NCBI GenBank assembly: GCA_050084515.1 | Contig: CM114273.1 | Location: 34,968,001-35,032,000 of the forward strand | DNA length: 64,000 nucleotides | Source: Blasia pusilla | Lineage: Eukaryota; Marchantiophyta; Marchantiopsida; Blasiales | Direction: 5' to 3' | Shown here: positions 33,219 to 43,805 of the stretch, one piece after another | Numbering within the stretch: position 1 is the first letter of the stretch | Layout: each line of letters opens with the position of its first letter | Made by a program: the position numbers and the translations under genes | The notes under the pieces: generated by a model | Told to the model about the DNA's origin: nothing | What the model saw: the letters and a program-made list of their open reading frames with translations, nothing else | Databases searched by the model: none

Positions 33219-34652
33219 ATGGCTCGCGAAACGAGTTTGAGAGATTTGAATGCTGAAATTATTGAGAGCGTTCTGAGTTACTTGCCTCTAGCGGACTTGA
33301 CGAGGAGTCGCCTTGTGAGCAGCGAATGGAACAGACTGATCTCATCCAAGCGATTTATCGTCGGGCCATGGTCAATGAACAGGCCACGATCCGAGCGGTG
33401 GCTACTGCTTTACGATGAGTACATCCAGACTTTGGTGCTGTACAACCCTCGGGAGAGAAGCTGGCATTCCCAAAGGCTGGAAATCACTCCCGGACATCTT
33501 CCTAGAACTCTTGATAGCCGACCATTTCCGCACCTGCGTATGGCGAACACGAGTGCGAGAGGTTTGATCTTTTTGTACGACTATGTGTCTGCGACGATCT
33601 TGAGAATCCGCGTGTGCAATCCTCTCACGGGAGCTGTTCGGCAGCTTCCGCAGTTGGTCTATAAGAGAACCGTGTTGTTGACGATTGACGCTATGGAGGA
33701 TCCGTTGGACCCTTTCAACTATAAGGTGATAGTGTCAGGATACACTTACAACGTTCAAATGGATGAGCGAGTTGATGGTCCAGTTATCGATTCATACCCG
33801 TTGACGAACCAGCAGTCGATAGAGATTTACGAATGCAGAAGTGATTCGTGGGAAAAGGTTACGGATCCGTCGTCGAAGAGTTTGCCATTAGCAATATCGA
33901 GTTTGTATTCCATTGAGCGATTTCGGAACGACGACGGAAAGCTGATATATCTGGACAGAGCATTGAAATACCGAACGCCCTATATTGCTCCAACGTTTTT
34001 GGAGGTGTATGACATAGTCAAAGATTCGTGGAGCTCTCGCGAGCTCTTGCATGAATCAGATTGCCCAGCTATTCCATCTACACGAAAGGGTTTCAAGCCA
34101 AGCTGGCCACTTTTTGTGTTGGAGAGGAAGCATTGTATGCTCGTGGGGGTTATGGAAAGGGATCGTCATAATGAGTGTCGTCAGCTTGTTGTATGGAAAA
34201 TACGAACACTGCAGATGGACGACTTCCAAATTGTTCGGGATCCGCTTCGATGGACGCTTCTGACAAGAATGCCGAAAGTCATTCTGAGAGAATTCCATAT
34301 CGGGGGTCCTTCTTGTAGCTCATCGGATAGGAATTCGAGATCAATCAGACATCCTAGAAGCTCGTCCGTTGTTAGAGAATCCTTGAGGAACGCCAGATTA
34401 TCCGAGATGTGCTTCGCCGTCAGAAACCTGCGATATTTTCCTGTTGCAGACGATGTGGGTGGCGATCAGCTCATCTTCATGTCCAATAGGACCCAGAAGA
34501 TTGCGTGCTTCAGCTTTAAGAAGCCGATTTCAGGAAGTCATGGACATCGATCACCCATCCTGCAATTCTTCTGGAGCTGGAACGTGGACAACAAAACCCT
34601 TCCGGGGCACCAGCTCGGGCTCTGCAGAGGTGGAACGACTTGGATGGTATAG
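33219..34652 (+). CDS. F-box protein with kelch-like C-terminal region (family 1, apparently intact)
   Basis: Probable substrate adaptor of an SCF ubiquitin ligase, acting in nucleus or cytosol; substrate unknown. From the ATG at 33219 (MARETSLRDL) the product is 477 aa. The F-box is at residues ~6-45 (LRDLNAEIIESVLSYLPLADL, then RSRLVSSEWNRLI). Later come blocks typical of plant F-box/kelch-type proteins: WLLLYDE (~61-67), TSARGLIFLYD, RIRVCNPLTGAVRQLPQL (130-146), IEIYE..SDSWEK, and near the end GGDQLIFMSNRTQKIACFSFK. The frame is open upstream to 33042. The second family member starts at the equivalent MAWET, though, and an intron donor-like caggtttg at 33038-33045 matches that paralogue, so the later start is preferred. 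Two damaged paralogues follow on the same strand. Confidence 0.8.
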   Translation: MARETSLRDLNAEIIESVLSYLPLADLTRSRLVSSEWNRLISSKRFIVGPWSMNRPRSERWLLLYDEYIQTLVLYNPRERSWHSQRLEITPGHLPRTLDSRPFPHLRMANTSARGLIFLYDYVSATILRIRVCNPLTGAVRQLPQLVYKRTVLLTIDAMEDPLDPFNYKVIVSGYTYNVQMDERVDGPVIDSYPLTNQQSIEIYECRSDSWEKVTDPSSKSLPLAISSLYSIERFRNDDGKLIYLDRALKYRTPYIAPTFLEVYDIVKDSWSSRELLHESDCPAIPSTRKGFKPSWPLFVLERKHCMLVGVMERDRHNECRQLVVWKIRTLQMDDFQIVRDPLRWTLLTRMPKVILREFHIGGPSCSSSDRNSRSIRHPRSSSVVRESLRNARLSEMCFAVRNLRYFPVADDVGGDQLIFMSNRTQKIACFSFKKPISGSHGHRSPILQFFWSWNVDNKTLPGHQLGLCRGGTTWMV

Positions 34653-35940
34653 TTGATGTGCTACGCTCTGGTGACCTCAGAGGAACTTGCTTCACTCCGC
34701 GCCCAGACGTGGTTCCATGATCATCACATGAGCCGAACGCCTTCGCGTTCGAGAACCAACGTGTCATACAAATCGTTGATCTCCATTAGGCTAGCTAATG
34801 AACAATAATTAACGTCTCTCTGCACGCTCTACTTTGTGTGCAGAAGCCAATTCCTCACTTGTACTGATACGATTCAGCAGTGTAAGCATGATGCCCTTCA
34901 AACGTGTTGCTTTTGCGACGCGAGCTCTCTAGAGCTCACGAGAAGGCCGTTACGGTAAAGCACCCAAAACGGAAATAAAGAGTTGAAGTTTCAAGCGTTA
35001 TTATCATGAATTCACTGAACAGCCCTTCGGACTGATTTTGATAACCCTTATTCAAATGCACTCAGATTCACCAAAGAAGTTGAGTTTTGAAAGAATCTTG
35101 ATCCACGACGAAGGAGCCACCGATCTGTAGAGCCAACAAGATTAGGAAGTCTCAATCTCTGGCTGTACTGGACGTCCACTCGAGAAAATCGTCTTGAAAT
35201 TCGGGTTCCTTCAAGAAGTGGGCGGTTGAAACACTGAGCTAAGATGACTCGGCGCTTGAGTTTTCTTGGGTATCTACCTCTAGATCCTGCAGAGCTGCCA
35301 TCTCTCGATCGGGTGCATAGAAGCTTTTTCTTCATTTCCGCTACATCACTGCTGGTGAAAACTCGTGGCCCAAAAATCGATCTTTTAATCTTTTCTCTCT
35401 CCTGCAATGAACAACGAATCTGCATCCCTAATATCGAAGAACTGGTGGATGATGGAGGAATAAGGTCCAGACCAAAAACCTTCTGACATGCGCGTCCGTT
35501 GAGTTTAGTGATTGGACTGGCACAAAGATAAAGGAGCCTTCAGGATTTGCAAACAAGAAACCAAATAATCGTAATGGTTCTATGATTATAAAACGGGAAA
35601 TATTGTAAAGTATTTTTACAGAACTACGAGAACTTGGGGATGAATTATTCGTAATAAATAGATGCATTACTTAACTTACCCTCTCATAAAATATGACCCC
35701 ATTTTTTATGAAACATAAATGGCCATGAAACACTCTCCTTCTCGCTTCTTCCTCGCCACCGCCCACCGCTCACGAGGAAGACGAGAGAGGAAATTATCGT
35801 TATCGTATACAAAAGAAAACGATTGTTTCACATGAAAATCGAGCTCGCATTCATCGTTGGATTCAACGTTTGAGCAGCAATCGCGATGTAGGCCGTTGAA
35901 CTCGCGTCCGGCTGGCAGACTGATCCGCTAGAATCGGCGC
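34653..35940. other. Spacer between F-box paralogues 1 and 2
   Basis: Overlapping frames of 125 codons (- strand, 35048-35425) and 80 codons (+ strand, 35244-35486) show no domain. The first ~300 bases are the 3' flank of the F-box gene. Nothing else is supported. Confidence 0.35.
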
Positions 35941-35951
35941 GGGCCATTGGA

Positions 35952-35958
35952 TATAAAT
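35952..35958 (+). promoter_or_regulatory. Probable TATA box of F-box paralogue 2
   Basis: TATAAAT lies about 112 bases ahead of a probable leader-intron donor (36070) and 298 bases ahead of the ATG at 36256. A transcript starting about 30 bases downstream would have a short first leader exon. The preceding gggccattgg contains a CCAAT-like word on the other strand. Confidence 0.4.
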
Positions 35959-36069
35959 CCGATGAGCAGTGGGACCATCAAGAGGCGTAAATACAGATCC
36001 TCCGCGTTCTATTCTCCCGTAGCTCCTCTCCATCCGGTGGTACAAGTCTCACGAGCTCACGGAGTTCAG

Positions 36070-36202
36070 GTTTGTAGATGTTTGGTCCATCTTGTTTAAT
36101 TGAATTTCCATTGTCGACGTGGGCATGGTAATTCTTCCACGAGGACGGTTGGGATCGGAGTTTTGTGGCTAATTTTACGCTGGTTGGATGGATATTTTAC
36201 AG
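36070..36202 (+). other. Probable 5'-leader intron of F-box paralogue 2
   Basis: The donor is cag|gtttgt at 36070. The acceptor is gatattttacag ending at 36202. Length is 133 bases. The donor context (ggagttcaggtttg) matches ggagtacaggtttg at 33031-33044 before paralogue 1, so the leader intron appears ancestral to this F-box family. Confidence 0.45.
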
Positions 36203-36255
36203 GAGGGGGAAGTAGACTCGCAGGTGAGGTGGTCAGAGGAGCTTTATCTTGAATC

Positions 36256-37725
36256 ATGGCTTGGGAAACGAAGCTGCAATTGGGAGATTTGAGCGAAGAA
36301 ATGTTGGAGAACATACTGAGCTGCTTGACCTTGGCGGATTCGATGCACTGTCGTCTTGTGAGCAGCGAATGGAACAGAATCCTGTCCTCGACAACATTCA
36401 TCGTCCAATCATCGGCAGGCGGGACGCCACAATGTCAGCCGTGGCTTCTACTTTACGACCAGAAAATCACTACTTTTGTGCTCTACAACCCTCAGACGAA
36501 AAGGTGGCACTTCAAAAATTCGGAAATCATTCCTCGGACTCTCCTGAGACCCTCTGAGTTTCCCTTTTCTCAACTAGGCATGGAAAACACAAGCGCTAGA
36601 GGCTTGATCTTTATGTATGAGCACTCGTTGGGGACGATCCTAAGAATCCGCGTGTGCAATCCTCTCACTGAAGCTGCTAGAATGCTTCCACAGCTGGTGC
36701 TTCCGAGAACCTCTCTATCGACAATGAACGCTATTGACGATCCCCGAGATCCTTCACACTATAAGCTTGCTGTGACAGGATACAAGTATCACTTACAATC
36801 GGATTCGCAATCAGACACCGCATACATCAACGGAGAGCACTACCCATATTCGACGTCCCCGGGACAACAGCTACTAGAGATCTACGAATCCATCACCGAC
36901 TCATGGCGGAGAGCCACCGATCCACCAGGACAATTAGGAAGCGGGATATCAAGTTTGCGCTCAGTTGGACGATTTCGCAACAACGGAAAGTTTGTGTTTG
37001 TTAACAAAGGACAGAAATACCAAGCCACCCCAAAGTTCCTCGAATGGAATGACAATCGCCAAAGATTCGTGGAATGTACGTGCAGTCGCTGACAATTCAG
37101 ACGCTGAAGTTCCGTCCCCTTGTAAATCCTTCACACCGAGATGGCCACTTTTTGTGTTCGAGAGGGATGAGTATCTGCTTGTAGGGGTGTTGGAAAGGTA
37201 CCCTAACAATGACTGTTGTCAGATAATCATATGGACAACAGCTGCGCCGGAAGGCGAGCTCGACATTTCGAAGCAATGAAGGGTTTTGACGAGAAAGCCG
37301 AGTTCCTGAGACAGCTCAATTATGGACAAGATCCTGAATATTGCTCACCGAATACAGTTCTGCGAGCTTCAATGAGTGTAGTAAGAAGGAATGGAGAAAT
37401 GTCCAGATCTCCGCAGACGTGCTTGGCCGTGAGAAGTCTCAGATGCTTTCCTATAGCAGACGATGGGGGTGCAGCGGGTGACCAACTGATATGTGTGAGC
37501 AGCGCGACCCAGAAGATTGCTTGCTTCAGTTTCAAAGAGCCACTTTCGGAGAGTTCTCGGACCTCGATCTCCCATCCTGCGTTGCTTATGCAGCAAGAGC
37601 TTGCACAGCACAAACCTGGTGCCACGCCTGGACGAGCTCGGAGCAGATGGCAGGAGTTGGGTGCCGTTACCAGTAACTCGGAGGAACGTGCTTCACTCCT
37701 CGTCTGGACATTGTTCTATGATTAA
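36256..37725 (+). pseudogene. F-box paralogue 2 of family 1, with two frameshifts
   Basis: It starts MAWETKLQLGDLSEEMLENIL, with an F-box at residues ~9-48 and the same downstream blocks as paralogue 1 (WLLLYDQ, TSARGLIFMYE, RIRVCNPLTEAARMLPQL, LEIYES..DSW). The first frame stops at 37090-37092. The homologous reading (IAKDSW, then FTPRWPLFVFERDEYLLVGVLER) continues one base out of frame because of an extra base near 37042-37045. It stops again at 37279 and resumes in the original frame from about 37255 (HFEAMKGFDEK, then GDQLICVSSATQKIACFSFK) to 37725. Two opposite indels restoring the frame could be true decay, an assembly error, or a functional protein with a ~70-residue altered middle if only the first stop were bypassed. 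As read, it is broken. Confidence 0.7.
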
Positions 37726-38327
37726 TCTGATTAATTTAATCACCATTAGATAGTGCAAGAAACGACTAGTGCGATCTAATCATCATCACCTCACTCGACC
37801 CGACCGTAGATAAAGAAATCTATATACATTACATTTATATGTTTATACTAGAATATATATTTTTGGAACGTGTATATATCCGTGGAAAGACACGCCTCAC
37901 ATTTGTATTTGGCTTAAGAGTATTGATTGAGGATTTGATGGAGTAATTATCAAGACTGTATTTAAACGCGAATGTGTATATCTAGTGGCCAACCCAAATA
38001 GGACCCTTGAGGGTAGGCAAATTTATCGAGGTTAAAACTTGAGTATTTTTTGAGCCAAAGTACTGGTTGTATGGATGTGACTATGGAGAGCCATCTTCCT
38101 TTAAGTTCAACTTTATAGTAAGGTGCCAGTATGGGATCCAAATATTTGATAAATTTATCTTTTCTCAAAAGGTAGAATTTACATGGTAACGTATTTATCA
38201 TCTCTAAAGTAGCTAGGGATAAGAAAATCTTATACGCTAATACCAATTAAAAAAGAAGTTACTTCCACATTTTTTTAAGAGGACTAAAAAGTACATGTTA
38301 AGTTGTTCTAAGAATGTAATTATTGTT
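37726..38327. other. Spacer between F-box paralogue 2 and the dispersed repeat
   Basis: The 3' flank of F-box paralogue 2, then AT-rich sequence. A 94-codon - strand frame (37962-38246) has no recognised domain and is not called. Confidence 0.35.
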
Positions 38328-39291
38328 TACTATCGAGAATATTTTTTATTGTAGAAAATTTAATCGGAGTGAGTAATTACACTAGTGTTCTTTGTGTATT
38401 CCTTCTTAGTTCAGAGTTTTCTTTCTTCCTTTACTTTCACATTCATAACTTTTAAACTTCTTATTCGGTCTTCTATACCTAAACATATTATAGTAGTGTT
38501 TTAAATAAAAAACAAAATGTAGAAGATCTTGGTTGAGGAAACAAGTTCAGAAGTTTCAAGGATATGAAGAAAAAGGGAGGAGAGATGGGCTCCATGGAAT
38601 ACATTATTGAAGATTAAGGACAACTTTGAATTACTAAAGGGTCCAATATAAGATAATTTTTATTAAATAGAAATAAACATATTAACCTGTATTCTCGCTT
38701 AATTTTCTTATCATACCGTACCTCTTAAGAATACGTACCTACTAGATGAACTTACGAAATTATTTACAAGGCAGAAATAAAGATGGGTATAATCGTGATA
38801 ATCCTCTGGCATGCTCCAACATTCAGTCAAAAGATTTTGAGTAGAAAAGAAAATCGTGCTTCCATCTACCACTGAAGCATTCCAAGAGTTAATCTTGGGC
38901 AATTTCCATTTTGGGATATAGAGATGTTTTAAGCTCGAGGTCCGTTTAAATTGATCATGCGGTGGGTTAAACAAATCGAAAAAGCCTCCACCTTAGAAGG
39001 GATTCGAAGTTTGGTCACGGCCTGCTCACCTTGGAAATGCCAGTGGATCGGGCAATGTTCCAAGATAGAAAGCAGTACCACTCCGTTGGAATGGGTTCCG
39101 ACTGTTGTTGTACTGCGATGGGTTCTCAACAAATCCAAAAGGCATCCACCTGAAAAGGGATTCAAAGTTTGACCACTGCTTGTCCATCTTGGTAGTCCCA
39201 GTCGATCAGGCCCTGTTTTCAAAGCTAGCTGGATCGGTTGGAGCTCTCTATCGGGGGATGGGGGGCTAGCGTCGAGAGATTTGTTTCCGAG
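38328..39291. repeat. Dispersed ~1-kb repeat, copy B
   Basis: Nearly identical to 17887-18870. A deletion of about 16 bases near 38953 relative to copy A splits the - strand frame into 38711-38974 and 38929-39222. Flanks differ from those of copy A on both sides, so each copy is an independent insertion or one is a recent transposed duplicate. It lies between F-box paralogue 2 and the eroded paralogue 3. Confidence 0.75.
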
Positions 39292-39689
39292 CAGAAGGAG
39301 AAGGAGCTCCCACTCGAATAGAGCGGTCTGAATTCGTCCTTAGCACACTTGTGGACGTCCGGTCAGAGGTATTCGAGAGTCGATCAGAGTGACTTGCTAC
39401 CACTTTCATGTTTAGTTATTCGGCCCAGATATGTGGAGTGGATTGCTCGCTGCAAGAGTTCCTGTGACCGGATTCCAAGTGTCGATGGTGGAGGAGTGAT
39501 TCTATCCTCATCATGGATAGCATGCAGCAGATCAAGATTTGGCGGCTGCGTAGCTCGGAGCTAGAGCTAGAGTTTGTGAAATGGATGGTTTTGTTCAAAG
39601 CTCAGGACACAAGATGGAAGCTAGGAGTGATAGTCGGATACTGGTATTCCATTTCTGTACTCCAATTCAAAGAGCAGATTTAGATTTCG

Positions 39690-40240
39690 ACCTCATGGCT
39701 TCGAGAACGATTGTGAGCGTCTTGAATATAGAATCGGTTTGGAGCTAGCCGATTTGATGCACTGCCGCCTTGTGACAAGCGATTGGAACAGCTCAAATCC
39801 TCTATCGGTTGTAAACAGACCAAAATCTGAGATCTGGCTTCTTCTCTAGGACGAGTGCATTCAGACTGTGGTGTTCTACAACCCTCAGGCCAAAACCTCT
39901 GCATAAAAGTTTGGAATCGTTCCTGAAAGAGTCTCTACGGACTGTCAGTGGGTCAATTTCTAGACTGTGTATGGAGAACGAAAGTGGCAGAGGTTTAATC
40001 ACTCTGTATGATGACTTGTGTGGTAGAATCTCGTGAATCCGCGTGCGCAATCCTCCTCTCACTGGGGCTGTGCGACAGCTTCCACAACTGCTCCACAGGA
40101 GGACTGTTGCAATGACGATTGACGCTACTAATGATCCATCCCAAAGGTCGTTCAAATAATAAGCTTGTTGTATCAAATATCAGTTGCAGTCCGATCTGGA
40201 CGTAAATGCTGTAGATATGGAGCCAGACTCACTGTTTAAT
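39690..40240 (+). pseudogene. F-box paralogue 3 of family 1, heavily eroded
   Basis: A clear relic on the + strand. LADLMHCRLVTSDWN at 39745-39789 matches the F-box of paralogue 2 (LADSMHCRLVSSEWN). A TAG stop at 39847-39849 replaces the Tyr of WLLLYDE. Then TVVFYNPQAK, MENESGRGLITLYDD (about 39971) and, after TGA at 40034-40036, IRVRNPPLTGAVRQLPQL with an inserted Pro codon are seen. Several more stops and small indels follow, and homology fades after about 40240. It cannot make a product. It shows that the family expanded by tandem duplication and that this copy died. Confidence 0.75.
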
Positions 40241-41448
40241 TCTGGTTCAGTTCTTCCAACTCCAGTCCTCCATTGACCAATTTTTAGGGTGTTCGACGGC
40301 GAACTCAAAGGTGTGGCTCCAAGCGAATGTACTCCTGTTTTCAAAAGCCATGATGTCTCAGGCAAATTTGCACTTTCAAAAGTGAGCGAGGACATCCACG
40401 CAAAACATTCGTAGCCGAACGGTTGCGCACTGTCTTCAATGCCGCTCCAGGATTCCAAGCATCCTCTGTACAGATAGAACTGCTCCGGATGCCATGGTTA
40501 TAGACCGTTCTGGCATCTGAATGGAAGATATTTGATTCGCGGGTTCGCAGCATGACAAGGTCGCTAAATCTCCGATCGTAGGACGATCCGGTTCGGATGG
40601 ACAGGGGCGGAAGTTCCATGGCGTATGAGATGCATCTCTTTCGGTGGATGTACCTCATCAGAGACGCTCGAAAGCCATAGGTGGGACGGTGACGAGCGTG
40701 TTGAAATCAGAGCGAATGTCTCACACGGATTTATAGCCACAGAAAAATTCGAGAAACTCTAGTCCAGAGCTAGAAATTATCGGTTCCCAGAAAGGAGAAA
40801 ACCTCGATCTCCCTGGCGTACACAGTGAGGATCATCCGTAGACCAGAGTATAGCGCCTTGTTGAAGGAAATAAGAAGAGTGCAACACGATAGTTACATAT
40901 TTTGCAGTAGCCATGAATCTCGGTTTCTCAACACACAGCGTAAATCATTAATGGATGCCCAGTACTAGTCATTCCTCTGCGGGACTTCACGCAGCGGTCC
41001 TGATGTGGCTCCGTCATTTCAGTCTCAACAGAACTTTCTTCGAGCAGCGGCGGTGCCCGGGCTGTACCTCCATGTTGGATACGATCGAATTCAAAGGAGT
41101 ATCGGATGACCCATGTAGCCGCATGCGCTGGTATCTAGCAGTTGGACACGGGCTGGATATGGCCGTTGCAATTTGAATCTAGCGAACTTGTTCCGAATGT
41201 TCGCGGATAGGCTTCTCTGGGAGATGCATATGGAAGGTGGAAACAGAATGGTTCCCTATTTTTGGCTTTCTGATCGATTTGGAGCTGGATTCGGGCTAGC
41301 CTCAAAGGTTTGTACCAAGAGCGGTGCAATTCAAGGAAGACAAGTGCTACCGTGAGAGAGTCAAGAATGCAGTAGAGAGCGAATTTGCGTTACTTCCTGC
41401 TAATCATGAAGACTCACTAGCTAGGTTATTTCAGATTGGGCCTTTAGG
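40241..41448. other. Spacer with short unassigned frames
   Basis: The first part may hold further eroded F-box sequence that I could not align. Frames at 40180-40658 (- strand) and 40955-41355 (+ strand) lack domains. A GAGFGLASKVC reading near 41280 resembles GAGFGPALQMC in the ORF at 41449 (see findings). Confidence 0.35.
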
Positions 41449-42159
41449 ATGGCTTCGTGGGATCACATTGTCTATGAGAGTCGGAGTAGTTTCTTTTTGC
41501 GTTTTTGGACTGTAATTGAGTGGATCTTCGCCATCTCCGGAGCTTTTGACCTCAGAGCCATTTTCTCTCTCGTTTCTTGGCTCTTTCTCGAACTTCAGCC
41601 TTCGACTCTGTGCACATGGGTATTGATTACATCCGTATACTATGTTCTCAATTTTGTGAGCATCGTATTGGTCAATCGCAAATGCGCGAAGGTACGGAAA
41701 GGGACGTCCCCATCTGGACAATTTGTCGCACCACTCCATGCGGTGTTGCGCAGCGGGGCTGGATTTGGACCTGCACTACAGATGTGTGCCGTCGGTGGTT
41801 TGGACATCCAAGTACAGATTGAAACAGAATTTCCAGAACTGCAGTTTTTCTGTGGAGACGTGAAAGTCAGGGCAGACAATGTCATGTTTTCCTTAAATCT
41901 TGAAAGTGACCTCAAATTGATTGACGCGAAGCACCTAGTATCGCAGAAATACGCGTGTAACCCAAGCAAGTCCGATGAATCAATTACAATCGGTGGAGAA
42001 ATCGATGCGAGCATATATCTACCGTCTTTAAGCTCGAGTCCTGGAGAAGAAATATTCGCGTGCAGTGACTCCAACGGATCCGAAAATCCCACAACTCCTC
42101 CGACGAATCTTGAAAAATTGAAGGTATCCTCGAGGCAGATAAGGTTTTGTTTGAAATAG
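41449..42159 (+). CDS. Unrecognised protein with hydrophobic N-terminal third, 236 aa
   Basis: The frame from 41449 starts MASWDHIV. Residues ~13-35 and ~45-75 are strongly hydrophobic (FFLRFWTVIEWIFAISGAF; TLCTWVLITSVYYVLNFVSIVLV) and look like two or three membrane segments followed by a basic cluster (NRKCAKVRKG). The remaining ~150 residues are soluble-like with no known domain and include SGAGFGPALQMC. A donor-like AAG|GTATCC near 42123 raises the chance that this is one exon of a longer gene that includes the ORF at 42832-43805. No family recognised. A chance ORF cannot be excluded, although 236 codons is long for this window. Confidence 0.4.
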   Translation: MASWDHIVYESRSSFFLRFWTVIEWIFAISGAFDLRAIFSLVSWLFLELQPSTLCTWVLITSVYYVLNFVSIVLVNRKCAKVRKGTSPSGQFVAPLHAVLRSGAGFGPALQMCAVGGLDIQVQIETEFPELQFFCGDVKVRADNVMFSLNLESDLKLIDAKHLVSQKYACNPSKSDESITIGGEIDASIYLPSLSSSPGEEIFACSDSNGSENPTTPPTNLEKLKVSSRQIRFCLK

Positions 42160-42831
42160 ATTGAATTCCAATGGCATCGATTGCATTGAAGAGCATTAAA
42201 AAGTTCTGTATCAAAGTCATCACTACTCCAGACAACAGATCATGACAGACTAGTATCTCGATGCACTTAAGGCAAGAGATATGTCCTCAGAAAATGACAA
42301 CGAACACAAAGAGCTCATGAATGTGGTGGCATCGGTATGTTCAGTCAACAGATCCTACATGCTCGTACGATACAGAGGAAGAGAATCGTCTGTCTCCTGT
42401 TCATAGAACAACCCAAGACAGCCACTCCATGCTTGGTCTCGCCGGTGCGAGCCAGGAAGGAAGCTCCCCAACAGAGATTGCCGGGAACGTTGAGCTCAAA
42501 CATCGACTTCTTCCGAGCATGGGATGGAGAGGAGGTTTGCAGGAAGGTAAGCCTAACGCCATTTATTCGAATGCATAACTTATACATCTATCACTTCAGT
42601 GCACAGGTCCGGATAGGACTCCATCCATCAATCATCATTTCGACTGTCAGTCTTGCGAGAGAAATTTTGTGAAAATTGGCTTATAAGATTGAAAGACCTC
42701 TGTTACCAAAGTTTCTCCTGAGATACGAAGGTGTCGTAAGTGCTTCTCTCTTAAGCTTAATTGCTTTCTATACCAAACTTGATATGCGAAGTTGTAAATA
42801 TAGAATCCTGTTTCGAATTCCTTACTTACAG

Positions 42832-43805
42832 GAACAGAAAGGGTTGAACGCCGACGACCGAAGTGCTATGGAACAATTCCGCCACGAAAATTTCCATCAC
42901 TGAAGAATACATTCATTTTAAGTGCACGGATCCAGAATGCTGTGAATGAAAAGTTCTCGGTTGCGTCAAGCACGGTCGAGGTGAAAGACCCATCGCTGCC
43001 TGATCCAGAACACAACTTGAAAGAGGATCCGCCTCGAGAAACGTTTGACAAGTCATTTCTGAAAATCGTTCATTCTAACGGAGGACTCTTCACCATGGAT
43101 ACCGATGCACACGCAGCGCTTGTAGCAGCGAGCTGCACCCGGGGCGGTCTCTCCCACTCCAGATCTTCCGATTCCTCCCACCTTATCTCTACTTTCTTGG
43201 GTTCTTCGAGTTTTCCGAGCTCTAGGTCGAGCTGTTCCTCTTCAGATTCCTCTCTCCAGTCTGCGAAAGAGATAGGCCTTCGTGGTGGCGGTAGTACCGG
43301 AGTGCTAGAATCGGTAGCACGTAAACGTTTCTTGACTCGAAAGCAGCAGGACTTGCGCATTTCGAGTGGAACACGATTGAAGCAGAGGAACGGCACCGCG
43401 CTTGCTTCAAGCGATTTCTGTACAGTTTCGGATTCCGAGAAAGCGAATCAGATTGGAAAAGAGCGTCGACATCATTCGGTTACCAAGGCTCAGATAAATT
43501 TGCTTTCATTCAATTCCTTGCAATGGAAAGACCCGTCCAAACTAGAGGCGGTGATTTTGACGGGTGGAGACAACGGCATATCTATCAGCGGGAGATATAG
43601 AGGATCCGGAGGGATTCCGTGTTCATGTGTGGGCAGGAGTTTTGGAGCTAATGTTATGAAGATTGGAAAATACACATTTGGATGGCTCGCGATCCGCCGG
43701 ATACCCGTAGGGACGAAGAACTTGTGCAAGCGCGCGGTATCATGGCTGACGAAGAAGAAACATCGAGTTTCGGGCGTGGGGCGTCAGGGTACTCCCCAAT
43801 TTTGA
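42832..43805 (+). CDS. Unrecognised Ser-rich ORF, probable exon
   Basis: The frame is open from a splice acceptor-like ttccttacttacag (ending 42831) through 43805, about 324 codons, and has no ATG near its upstream end. It could therefore be the last exon of a gene starting further left. A good donor (gtc|gtaagtgc at 42736) would give a 96-base intron. The exon before that donor contains an in-frame stop in the phase I tried, so the gene model is unresolved. The peptide has Ser-rich stretches (HSRSSDSSHLISTFLGSSS) and a basic C-terminal part (GKYTFGWLAIRRIPVG..NLCKRAVSWLTKKKHRVS). No domain recognised. Confidence 0.4.

Noticed and set aside
42600-42735. Middle exon joining the 41449 and 42832 ORFs
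   Set aside because: Good splice sites on both sides, but the phase required for the downstream exon contains an in-frame TAA at 42684-42686.
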